In this document: positions 1 through 6,154 of the stretch, one piece after another | Numbering within the stretch: the stretch's first letter is position 1 | Layout of the letters: each line of letters opens with the position of its first letter | Assembly: GCA_035399245.1 (NCBI GenBank) | Contig: DAOPIR010000174.1 | Location: 1 to 6,158, forward strand | Source: CAXXOK01 sp035399245 | Lineage (GTDB): Bacteria > Bacillota > Clostridia > Christensenellales > Aristaeellaceae | Reading direction: 5' to 3' | Length of the DNA stretch: 6,158 nt | The notes under the pieces: model-generated | Told to the model about the DNA's origin: nothing | The model's input: only the letters and a program-made list of their open reading frames with translations | The model's database searches: none | Position numbers and translations under genes: made by a program

Positions 1-873
1 GTACAGCAGGTCAAACCGCTCGCTCTGCTCCCGTGTGGATCCGGAACGGATTTCATTGACGTACAGCGCATGCGTGCCCAGCACCACGGCCTCGCTGGCC
101 ATGGTAGCGCCCTCGCTGTACACGAGCTTCGCAAACGCCAGCACATGGTGCACCAGCGGATACGGCGTTTGCAGGCGATAGGGCTCCAGCGCGCCGGCCA
201 GCGGCTTTTCGCTGCTCACCCACACACGCACACCCGTGGCCTCCAGCTGATGGATCAGCGTAAGCTTTTCCTCGTCGTTCAGGCCGTGCTTGCCCACATC
301 GTGACTCGCGTTCCACGCCACAAAGCGTGCCAGCACATACGGCTCATCCGGATTGAACCCCACCTCCCGCAGTACCTCACGGCTGGGCGTAAAGACGCTG
401 GGATGCAGGTAAAACAGTTCCTTGTAGGTATCCACGCGCTCCTGCGCCTTGCCAAGATCGGTCAAAAAAGTGCGCGGCGTAAGGATTTTTGTAGACAGCC
501 GCTTGCAGATACGCAGGCTGAACTTGGAAACCTCGGTATCCTCGTAAATCAGATGCGGCTTGTGGCAAATCCACGCGGTAATCGCCATCATCGGGGAAGC
601 GCGCCCGATCAGGATATCGGGCTTGAAGCGCAGCGCATGCATCGTGTGATTGATGCACATGCGAAAAAAAAGCCAGCCCTTCTCCATCACGTTTTTTCCC
701 GTGCCTCTGGCGCATAGCTCGTATGGGATGCCGTAGCCCTCCAGCAGCAGCGCAGCGCCATCCTTATCAATGGCAAGCACCCGCACCTCGTCGCCGCGTT
801 CGGTCAGCCGCTTGATGATATGGTGGAACTGATGCACCCATGCGGGATGCTGGATGGAGATCATAATTCTCAT
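1..873 (-). CDS. DUF354-family GT-B-like protein, 3' end cut by window edge
   Basis: Open reading frame of 291 codons with no stop before the window edge, so the C-terminus is missing. Family members run to roughly 340-350 residues (recalled), leaving some 50 residues absent. The start MRIMISIQHPAWVHQF aligns directly with the usual DUF354 opening (hydrophobic strand, then a HPAxVH motif), which favours this ATG over Met4. Other family-like segments are RFKPDILIGRASPMMA (about residues 82-97), LIYEDTE, and the C-terminal GATMASEAVVLGTHALYVNE stretch, the donor-site region of the UDP-GlcNAc 2-epimerase/GT-B superfamily. There is no signal peptide or membrane segment, so it is probably cytoplasmic. 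It lies 6 bases after the GT2 stop, with its ribosome binding site inside that gene, implying translational coupling. DUF354 proteins sit in polysaccharide clusters but substrate and reaction are unknown to me. Family call is firm; a glycosyltransferase role is inference. Confidence 0.85.
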   Translation of the reverse strand, partial: MRIMISIQHPAWVHQFHHIIKRLTERGDEVRVLAIDKDGAALLLEGYGIPYELCARGTGKNVMEKGWLFFRMCINHTMHALRFKPDILIGRASPMMAITAWICHKPHLIYEDTEVSKFSLRICKRLSTKILTPRTFLTDLGKAQERVDTYKELFYLHPSVFTPSREVLREVGFNPDEPYVLARFVAWNASHDVGKHGLNDEEKLTLIHQLEATGVRVWVSSEKPLAGALEPYRLQTPYPLVHHVLAFAKLVYSEGATMASEAVVLGTHALYVNEIRSGSTREQSERFDLLY

Positions 874-879
874 GCGGAT

Positions 880-1830
880 TTAGTCCTGCTTTCCGTTGTA
901 TTCCATCTTTTTTACGCGGTACAGAAGCTCCTCGTTGATCTTGCGGTTGGCGGCCACAGCATCGGCCAGAATGCCGAAAATACCCACCTGAAAGCCGATC
1001 ACCATCAGCATGACGGCCAGCAGCAGGGACTGCACATGTCCGTTACCGCCACCGTTGAAGAAGAATACCAAAAAGCGGATCATAAACGCCAATCCGAACA
1101 GCACCATAATCACGCTGGTAATGCCGAACACCTTAAGCGGCTTCACCTGCGCGTAGGTGCGCACGATGGTGGCGCCCGACCGCTGGATATAGCTGCCCGT
1201 GGACTTGAACAGGCGGGATTCCCTAAGCTTGCTGTTGGTGCGGATGGGCACGTTGTCCACCGCAATCTTTTGCCGGCCCGCCAGAATAATAGTTTCCAGC
1301 GTGTAGGAATAATCGCTGAGCACGATCAGCCGCATGGCAGCGTCGCGCGAATAGGCGCGGAAACCGCTGGTTGTGTCGTGGATATCCGCCTTTGCCGCCC
1401 TTCGCACCACGCTGCTGCCAAGCTTTTGCAGCCGCTTTTTCAGCGGTGAAAAATGCGCGATCGTATCGGTCTGCCTATCTCCAACAACAAAATCAGCCTT
1501 GCCTTCTAAAATCGGCGCAATCAGCTTGGGAATATCCTGCCCGCAATATTGGTTGTCGCCATCGGTGTTGACAATAATATCTGCGCCCAGCCGCAGGCAG
1601 GCGTCAATCCCCGTCATAAATCCCTTGGCCAGCCCCGCGTTTTGCTTTTGCGTAACGATGTGGTTCACGCCCAGCTCGCGGGCCACCTCCACCGTGCGGT
1701 CCTTACTGCCGTCGTCGATAATCAGCACCTCGATGGTATCCACACCGTCGATGTGCTTGGGCAGGTCGGCATAGGTAATCGGCAGGGTCTTTTCCTCGTT
1801 ATAGCAAGGAATCTGAATGATCAGTTTCAT
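880..1830 (-). CDS. Family 2 glycosyltransferase, membrane-anchored (polyprenyl-phosphate sugar transferase type)
   Basis: 316 residues. The N-terminal GT-A domain (about 1-225) carries the nucleotide-binding opening IIQIPCYNEEKTL (4-16), DDGSKDRT (39-46), QNAGLAKG (63-70), and the metal-binding region NTDGDNQY (88-95). TTSGFRAYS (153-161) is typical of DPM1-like enzymes. No QxxRW motif is present, so it is not a processive synthase. Two hydrophobic helices follow (about 234-258 and 267-290), separated by a glycine-rich loop, then a charged tail ANRKINEELLYRVKKME seen in many bacterial members. The known role of this subfamily is transfer of a sugar from a nucleotide donor to polyprenyl phosphate or a lipid acceptor at the inner membrane face; the sugar cannot be read from sequence. 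An AAAAGGAG ribosome binding site (1839-1846) sits 8 bases before the ATG. It lies between the GT-C-like gene and the DUF354 gene, consistent with supplying a lipid-linked sugar to the former. Confidence 0.9.
   Translation of the reverse strand: MKLIIQIPCYNEEKTLPITYADLPKHIDGVDTIEVLIIDDGSKDRTVEVARELGVNHIVTQKQNAGLAKGFMTGIDACLRLGADIIVNTDGDNQYCGQDIPKLIAPILEGKADFVVGDRQTDTIAHFSPLKKRLQKLGSSVVRRAAKADIHDTTSGFRAYSRDAAMRLIVLSDYSYTLETIILAGRQKIAVDNVPIRTNSKLRESRLFKSTGSYIQRSGATIVRTYAQVKPLKVFGITSVIMVLFGLAFMIRFLVFFFNGGGNGHVQSLLLAVMLMVIGFQVGIFGILADAVAANRKINEELLYRVKKMEYNGKQD
884..887 (-). promoter_or_regulatory. Ribosome binding site of the DUF354 gene inside the GT2 coding end
   Basis: AGGA on the minus strand, within the last codons of the GT2 gene, lies 10 bases before the DUF354 ATG at 871-873. 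With only 6 bases between stop and start, translation of the two genes is probably coupled. The site is weaker than those of the upstream genes. Confidence 0.6.
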
Positions 1831-1869
1831 AGGGTTTGCTCCTTTTCGGGCACAATATCAACTTTTCTA

Positions 1870-3612
1870 TTATAGCGCGATCGGATCGGATTTGCGAATC
1901 GCACGCGCAGCCAGCATCATCAGCAATGGCGCGGCAAAATACACGGGCATGGCATAACGGAAGTAGCCGTTAACAGGCGAAAATAAACAGCCTAAAAGCG
2001 CCAGCAGCACGGGCAGCATACATAATAACATGCGCCGCTGCCTTGTCATGCATACGATTGTCATGGCAAACAGGGCAATCCAGCCGTACAGTCCCGGTGC
2101 GCAGAGAATGCGAAACGGCGCGTAGGTCAATAGTCGTTTCAGCGCGGCTTTCATGATTTCCGCACGTGGATTGACGGTAAATGTAAATTTTGCCGATAGT
2201 TTTTCCGTGTTGCCCTGCGCCCCCAGCAGGAAGGCAGGCTTGATAGTCGATACAAAGCCGGGCGTTATATACCCATAGCTGTTGTGGTAAAACGCGCTGG
2301 CATAGGTGACCGGATGTTTCAATCCCAGGTGCAGCCATGCGCTGAAGAACGCTATCTTTTCTTCGGTTGTTGCGCTTTGCAGCCAGAGGTTTTTTACCGG
2401 ATCGCTAAGCCCGCCGATGTATGCGGACTTGAGCTCATCCACAGGCAGCACCGCATTGATTGCCTCCGTATACTCATCGTCCAGCGATTCGTTGGCCGCT
2501 ACACGCGCTACCTGCTGCAGCGGTGCAGACAGGATCTCCGTTACCGGACTTTTCCCCGCTTCCAGCCACGGGATCACCGCCGCATGCCAAACAAACACCA
2601 CACACAGCACCGTTGTCAGTGCATACAGCGTACCCTGCCAGATTGCGTTGTGCCTGCGCAGCGACCAGATCAGCAGCACCGTCAGTGTGATGATTGCCAG
2701 TCCGATGCCCGCGTTGCGCAGCAGCACGCACAGTACCGCGGCAATCGAAAGGGACAGCTTGTCCCGTCGTGTCGCCTGCTCGCTGCGCGTCATGCGCAGG
2801 ATAATCAGCATCAGCCACAGCACGGCCATGGCGAAGTTCGTATCCTTGCCGACACACCATGCAAACAGCGGAAAGATCGGGCACAGGGCATAAAACAGCA
2901 GGCTTAGCAGCGTAAGCCATGCGGGCGTGCCGCCTTTTGCTGTCATGGCAACCATCGAGCCAAAAAGCCACGCCATCAGCAGTCCCTGCACCAGTATATA
3001 CAGGGCAACCGAAACGTCGCCCGAGCCGAAAATACCTTGTCCGATGAGCGTAAACACCCGGATCAATCCTGTTTGAAACAGCGGATTGGCGTTGCTAAGC
3101 GGTTCAAGCCCGAAAACCTGCATCAGCTGCGTGATAGAGTCGTTGGACACCGTACCGGGCCACACTGTAATCAAATACGGCAGCCAGCATATGAAAATTA
3201 CCAGCGCGTACGCCCATGCCGGATATTCTTTGGTAAGCATCCTATGGTTTTTCATTGCCTGCCACAGCAGCAGCATCGCCATATAAAACGCGGGCACGCG
3301 CCCCAGGAAGTAAAACAGCGCTTTCCACTTTTGCCCCGTGATCAGCGAGACCGACCCCACCTGGTCAAAGCTGGCGCTCAGCGTGACCACTGCCGCAAAA
3401 AAGGCCGCCAAAATCCACAGCGGCCACTTGCCAAACGCGCCGGGGATGCGCCACATTGCCAGATATCCGAAAATCAGCGCAATCGGCACAAACACCTGCA
3501 TAAAGAAAGAAAAAAAACCTTCCTCCGCCAATGAAATGCTTACAGCGGCAAACGAAAAACCCCAGCATATAATCAGCAATGCGGCCTTGCCGACAGCGCG
3601 GCGGTTATCCAC
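1870..3612 (-). CDS. Polytopic membrane protein, DUF6020-like / GT-C-fold candidate
   Basis: 580 residues with about ten or more hydrophobic segments (for example near 10-29, 35-54, 63-80, 98-117, 132-151, 200-223, 231-252, 261-273, 290-318, 328-348), then a mostly soluble, presumably extracytoplasmic stretch (about 350-500), and three C-terminal helices (506-522, 528-545, 553-572). Landmarks recalled from the DUF6020 family are WPGTVSNDS (151-159) with an acidic residue just after an early helix, GKDTNF (255-260), LLRNAG (297-302), APLQQVAR (363-370), and an RY-x-MP motif in the last helix (552-556). This arrangement fits GT-C enzymes, which take lipid-phosphate-linked sugars on the outer membrane face, but no activity is proven for the family as far as I know. 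The start is GTG, set by a strong ribosome binding site 8 bases upstream. It follows ugd by 22 bases. An O-antigen-polymerase or YfhO-like identity is possible but less well supported. Confidence 0.8.
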   Translation of the reverse strand: MDNRRAVGKAALLIICWGFSFAAVSISLAEEGFFSFFMQVFVPIALIFGYLAMWRIPGAFGKWPLWILAAFFAAVVTLSASFDQVGSVSLITGQKWKALFYFLGRVPAFYMAMLLLWQAMKNHRMLTKEYPAWAYALVIFICWLPYLITVWPGTVSNDSITQLMQVFGLEPLSNANPLFQTGLIRVFTLIGQGIFGSGDVSVALYILVQGLLMAWLFGSMVAMTAKGGTPAWLTLLSLLFYALCPIFPLFAWCVGKDTNFAMAVLWLMLIILRMTRSEQATRRDKLSLSIAAVLCVLLRNAGIGLAIITLTVLLIWSLRRHNAIWQGTLYALTTVLCVVFVWHAAVIPWLEAGKSPVTEILSAPLQQVARVAANESLDDEYTEAINAVLPVDELKSAYIGGLSDPVKNLWLQSATTEEKIAFFSAWLHLGLKHPVTYASAFYHNSYGYITPGFVSTIKPAFLLGAQGNTEKLSAKFTFTVNPRAEIMKAALKRLLTYAPFRILCAPGLYGWIALFAMTIVCMTRQRRMLLCMLPVLLALLGCLFSPVNGYFRYAMPVYFAAPLLMMLAARAIRKSDPIAL

Positions 3613-3620
3613 AGAGAATC

Positions 3621-3627
3621 CCTCCTT
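3621..3627 (-). promoter_or_regulatory. Ribosome binding site setting the GTG start of the membrane protein
   Basis: AAGGAGG on the minus strand is a full anti-16S match, 8 bases before GTG at 3610-3612. It lies wholly between the ugd stop and this start. The next in-frame Met codon is residue 38, past the first membrane segment, so the GTG start is well supported. Confidence 0.85.
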
Positions 3628-3634
3628 ACTGCGT

Positions 3635-4840
3635 TCAGTCTTTGCCGAATAAATCCCGCGTGTAGACTTTGTCGGCGCAGTCGTCCAACTCCGGATACAT
3701 ACGGTTGGTAATGATCACATCGCACATTGCCTTGAATGCGTCCAGATCGCGAATAACACGGCTATGAAAAAATTCTTCCGCTGCCAGTGCCGGTTCGTAC
3801 ACCACAACCTCTACGCCTTTTCCTTTTATGCGTTTCATAATACCCTGAATGCTGGAATGGCGAAAATTGTCGCTCTCGGCCTTCATAACCAACCTGTATA
3901 CGCCTACACAGCTTGGCTTTTGGTTTAAAATCCGCTGCGCAATAAAATCCTTACGGGTGCGGTTTGCGTCTACGATCGCGCTGATAATGTTGTTGGGGAC
4001 ATGGTCATAATTTGCAAGCAGCTGTTTTGTATCCTTCGGAAGGCAATAGCCGCCATAGCCAAAGGAAGGATTGTTGTAATGGCTTCCAATGCGGCTATCC
4101 AGGCAGACGCCGTCAATAATGGCCTTAGTATCCAAGCCGCGCACCTCGGCGTAGGTATCCAGTTCGTTGAAAAACGACACCCGCAGCGCCAGATAAGAGT
4201 TAGCAAACAGTTTAACTGCTTCCGCTTCCGTAGGTTTCATAAAAACGATGTCGATGTTCTCCTTTTTAGCACTATCCGCCAGCATCGCGGCGAATGTATG
4301 CGCCGCTTCTTCCAACTGTGCGCTGCCCTGCGGGATACCGACAATAATGCGCGACGGGTACAAGCAATCGTATAATGATTTGCCCTCACGCAGAAACTCC
4401 GGACTGAAAAGGATGTTTGTAAAGCTAAACTGATTTCGAACCGCCTCGGTATATCCTACCGGCACCGTGGATTTAATTACAATTACGGCTTTCGGGTTTA
4501 GCTTCACCACCTGCCCGATCACATCCTCCACTGTGGAGGTATCAAAGTAATTTTTATCAGGATCATAATCTGTCGGTGTAGCAATTATCACATAGTCCGC
4601 ATCACGGTATGCCGCTTGCGCGTCAGTTGTGGCTGTCAGCCGCAGTGATGGCTTTTGCAGATACGATTCAATTTCCTTGTCCATGATCGGTGACTGTTTC
4701 CGGTTGATCAGTTCCACCTTTTCAGGGATAATATCTACTGCCGTTACGGCAAAGTTCTGTGCCAGCAACACCGCATTTGAAAGCCCTACATAACCCGTGC
4801 CGGCAACGGTTATTTTGGGATCAGTTCTTTCCATGTCCAT
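3635..4840 (-). CDS. ugd: UDP-glucose 6-dehydrogenase
   Basis: 401 residues; a cytoplasmic NAD-dependent enzyme oxidising UDP-glucose to UDP-glucuronate in two steps. The Rossmann motif is GTGYVGLS (14-21), with Asp36 ending the second strand for NAD ribose binding. Other signatures are TPTDYD (88-93), IKSTVPVG (122-129), SPEFLREG (146-153), EAVKLFAN (207-214, with Lys210 and Asn214) and FGYGGYCLPKDT (260-271), with catalytic Cys266 and Asp270. The C-terminal UDP-binding domain has VGVYRLVMK and ends in KVYTRDLFGKD. All active-site residues I know for the family are present. By memory it closely matches the short Ugd form of Enterobacteria (388 aa) and Streptococcus HasB (402 aa). It is first in the minus-strand run, directly behind an extended -10 promoter, so it probably feeds glucuronate to the downstream glycan genes. 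Sampled base composition is lower in GC than its neighbours. Confidence 0.97.
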   Translation of the reverse strand: MDMERTDPKITVAGTGYVGLSNAVLLAQNFAVTAVDIIPEKVELINRKQSPIMDKEIESYLQKPSLRLTATTDAQAAYRDADYVIIATPTDYDPDKNYFDTSTVEDVIGQVVKLNPKAVIVIKSTVPVGYTEAVRNQFSFTNILFSPEFLREGKSLYDCLYPSRIIVGIPQGSAQLEEAAHTFAAMLADSAKKENIDIVFMKPTEAEAVKLFANSYLALRVSFFNELDTYAEVRGLDTKAIIDGVCLDSRIGSHYNNPSFGYGGYCLPKDTKQLLANYDHVPNNIISAIVDANRTRKDFIAQRILNQKPSCVGVYRLVMKAESDNFRHSSIQGIMKRIKGKGVEVVVYEPALAAEEFFHSRVIRDLDAFKAMCDVIITNRMYPELDDCADKVYTRDLFGKD

Positions 4841-4848
4841 TCTGATCG

Positions 4849-4853
4849 TCCTT
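4849..4853 (-). promoter_or_regulatory. Ribosome binding site deciding the ugd start
   Basis: AAGGA within GGAAGGAC on the minus strand is 8 bases from the first ATG (4838-4840) and 14 from the second (4832-4834), so the first is preferred. The product therefore carries about seven residues ahead of the usual K-I-T start of the family. Confidence 0.7.
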
Positions 4854-4866
4854 CCATAATCTGTTG

Positions 4867-4878
4867 CAGAATATTCTG
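4867..4878. promoter_or_regulatory. Perfect 12-bp palindrome at the ugd transcription start (operator candidate)
   Basis: CAGAATATTCTG reads identically on both strands. It lies 5 bases downstream of the ugd -10 box and covers the predicted start point, about -1 to +11, a classic location for a repressor operator. The cognate regulator is not in this window and I do not recognise the motif as a named box. Confidence 0.5.
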
Positions 4879-4901
4879 AACCAATTATACCACAACTGGT
4901 T
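4879..4901. promoter_or_regulatory. Imperfect inverted repeat bracketing the ugd -10 box
   Basis: Arms AACCAATT (4879-4886) and AACTGGTT (4894-4901) pair at 7 of 8 positions around a 7-base centre, and the -10 box (4884-4889) overlaps the first arm and centre. Symmetry of this size over a -10 element is compatible with a repressor site. It abuts the perfect palindrome at 4867-4878. Confidence 0.4.
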
Positions 4902-4913
4902 TTCTCTCATCAA
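4884..4913 (-). promoter_or_regulatory. Extended -10 promoter for the ugd operon
   Basis: On the minus strand a perfect TATAAT (4884-4889) is preceded by TGG, giving the extended -10 form TGnTATAAT. A weaker -35 match, TTGATG (4908-4913), lies 18 bases upstream. Transcription should begin near 4877, leaving a leader of about 37 bases before the ugd ATG. It is the only promoter-like sequence I found ahead of the four minus-strand genes, and none is obvious in their short gaps. Confidence 0.8.
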
Positions 4914-4950
4914 AAGCAGTTACGGTCGGCATTTGTAACATTTTTGCTTT
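4913..4950. repeat. Bipartite inverted repeat between the divergent promoters
   Basis: AAAGCA followed by GTTAC (4913-4923) is mirrored by GTAAC (4935-4939) and TGCTTT (4945-4950). That gives 11 pairable bases with an 11-base loop and a 5-base bulge on one side. It fills much of the space between the two -35 boxes, where a shared regulator might bind. With no T-run after a compact GC stem, it is not a convincing terminator. Confidence 0.3.
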
Positions 4951-4959
4951 CACAGTCAT

Positions 4960-4976
4960 GCGGCTTGTCATGCCGC
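4960..4976. promoter_or_regulatory. Inverted repeat framing the rightward -35 box
   Basis: GCGGC (4960-4964) and GCCGC (4972-4976) are perfect inverted arms around the 7-base loop TTGTCAT, so the -35 hexamer is precisely enclosed. A partly overlapping direct repeat, TCATGC at 4956-4961 and 4968-4973, recurs at a 12-base interval. Either pattern could mark a regulator site; chance cannot be excluded for 5-base arms. Confidence 0.35.
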
Positions 4977-4993
4977 GCCATATTCGCTATAAT
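4965..4993 (+). promoter_or_regulatory. Consensus sigma-A promoter for the DUF5711-like gene
   Basis: TTGTCA (4965-4970) and a perfect TATAAT (4988-4993) are separated by 17 bases, the optimal spacing, so 11 of 12 positions match consensus. Transcription should start near 5000, giving a leader of about 45 bases before the ATG at 5045. The -35 hexamer lies in the loop of a short inverted repeat (4960-4976). Confidence 0.85.
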
Positions 4994-5044
4994 ACAATTT
5001 GAGATATTGCGCCGTTATATACGGAATTGGAAAGGTCTTGACCC

Positions 5045-6154
5045 ATGCAGAAAAAGCTACGGAACATCGGGATCCTGACGGTGATTGTTTCTGTTGTCGT
5101 CGTACTGGTAATCCTGATCGTATCTCTGTTTGGAAGCGCTCCCGTAACCAAGGTGAAAGCATACCGGCTTCCCTGTGATTACTCGGAAAACATCAAGCCC
5201 TTCGGCCAGTATGTGCTGTACTACGACGGCGTAAGCATCCACTGTATGAGCTCCACAGGCACCGTGCGCTGGTCGTTTCAGATTGGCAACAACGCGGGCT
5301 TTTCCACCGGTGATGATGTGATCGCCGCCTGGACCGGCAGTACCATCTACGTCATTGATAAAAACGGCAATTCCTCCTATAATGACAATCTGGGTGATAC
5401 TATCCAGTTCGCACGCGTCGGCAGGCAGTATGTGGCAGCGGTCATCGGGGACGATACCAACCCCAGCCTGCTGGTGAAAGACCACTACGGCGCGCATATG
5501 GACAGCGAAACCGATGCCTACGAATACCTGATGTTATTGGATGTCGGCTTCTACGGCAAAAACGGCGAGTACATGTGGACGCTGGCGCTGGATGTATACG
5601 GCACGGCAGCCAACACGACGCTCAACACCTTCGAAGTCGGCAAGATGAACACGGGCAGCGTATCACTGGGCGAGCCGATCACCTACGCGGTGCTGTACGA
5701 AAACAGTGTGCTGCGCGTCATCAACACCCGCAAGATGCTCTCGTTCAACTACCGCGGCACCGAGGATACCGCCGCGGCCGTGCTGGTATATGGCTGGAAG
5801 CTGATGGGCTACGAAATTCCCGATCGCGGCGACGCGCTGATCCTGTTCGCTCCCACGTCGCAGACGGAAAGCGAGTTTGACATCCGCGAGCTTCGCCTGA
5901 TCAAAGGCGATACCGACCACCAGTACAGCCTTCCGGACACGTGTCTTGGCGCAACGGTGTGGAACAAGAACATCTATACCGTCAGCAAGGACACGCTGTA
6001 CCGCGCCGCAACGTCGGATAACCGCTTTACCGCATACGATCTGCCCATCGAGGAGGATGTTACGCGCTACATCGGCACCCTGACCGACGGCGGAATGCTG
6101 GTTGCCTGCGACAATGAAGTGTACGTGCTGACGTTACCCAGCGCATCCCGATAG
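5045..6154 (+). CDS. Membrane-anchored beta-propeller-like protein (DUF5711-like)
   Basis: 369 residues. A short basic N-terminus (MQKKLR) precedes one hydrophobic helix (about 8-29) with no clear signal peptidase site, so it is probably a single-pass protein with its bulk outside the cytoplasm. The rest is rich in short beta-strand units of the form hydrophobic strand, D/G turn, second strand, such as YVLYYDGVSIHCMSSTG (56-72), VIAAWTGSTIYVIDKNGN (92-109), and VWNKNIYTVSKDTLYRAA near the end, resembling PQQ or YVTN-type propeller blades. Overall architecture matches what I recall of DUF5711 in Clostridia; function is unknown. The ATG follows a GGAAAGG ribosome binding site (5029-5035) by 9 bases and a consensus promoter. 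It is divergent from ugd. A role in envelope sensing or scaffolding is conceivable, but no catalytic motif is visible. Its stop codon is 4 bases before the window end, so downstream partners cannot be judged. Confidence 0.8.
   Translation: MQKKLRNIGILTVIVSVVVVLVILIVSLFGSAPVTKVKAYRLPCDYSENIKPFGQYVLYYDGVSIHCMSSTGTVRWSFQIGNNAGFSTGDDVIAAWTGSTIYVIDKNGNSSYNDNLGDTIQFARVGRQYVAAVIGDDTNPSLLVKDHYGAHMDSETDAYEYLMLLDVGFYGKNGEYMWTLALDVYGTAANTTLNTFEVGKMNTGSVSLGEPITYAVLYENSVLRVINTRKMLSFNYRGTEDTAAAVLVYGWKLMGYEIPDRGDALILFAPTSQTESEFDIRELRLIKGDTDHQYSLPDTCLGATVWNKNIYTVSKDTLYRAATSDNRFTAYDLPIEEDVTRYIGTLTDGGMLVACDNEVYVLTLPSASR

Noticed and set aside
1..873. Calling the DUF354 protein a UDP-GlcNAc 2-epimerase
   Set aside because: It shares the superfamily fold, but DUF354 is a distinct family and its C-terminal part is incomplete here.
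70..1449. Plus-strand open frames at 70-717 and 820-1449
   Set aside because: They are antisense to the DUF354 and GT2 genes, have low-complexity His/Gln/Arg-rich translations typical of complementary-frame artefacts, and lack family motifs.
880..1830. Calling the GT2 a dolichyl-phosphate mannosyltransferase
   Set aside because: The fold and motifs fit that broad group, but sugar specificity cannot be read from the sequence and the name would overstate the evidence.
2284..3534. Several plus-strand open frames across the membrane protein gene
   Set aside because: Their translations are arginine-, histidine- and glutamine-rich, as expected from the complement of a GC-rich membrane-protein gene; the minus-strand frame has a strong ribosome binding site and coherent helices.
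4001..4375. Plus-strand open frame opposite ugd
   Set aside because: The minus strand encodes an intact Ugd with all active-site motifs, so this frame is a shadow.
4913..4950. Transcription terminator in the divergent region
   Set aside because: The repeat has a bulge, an 11-base loop and no T-run directly after a GC stem. Both flanking genes start here, so there is no transcript to end.
4968..5162. Minus-strand 64-codon frame overlapping the rightward promoter and the start of the DUF5711-like gene
   Set aside because: It overlaps the promoter and N-terminus of a well-supported gene, has no good ribosome binding site that I can see, and a charged unstructured translation.
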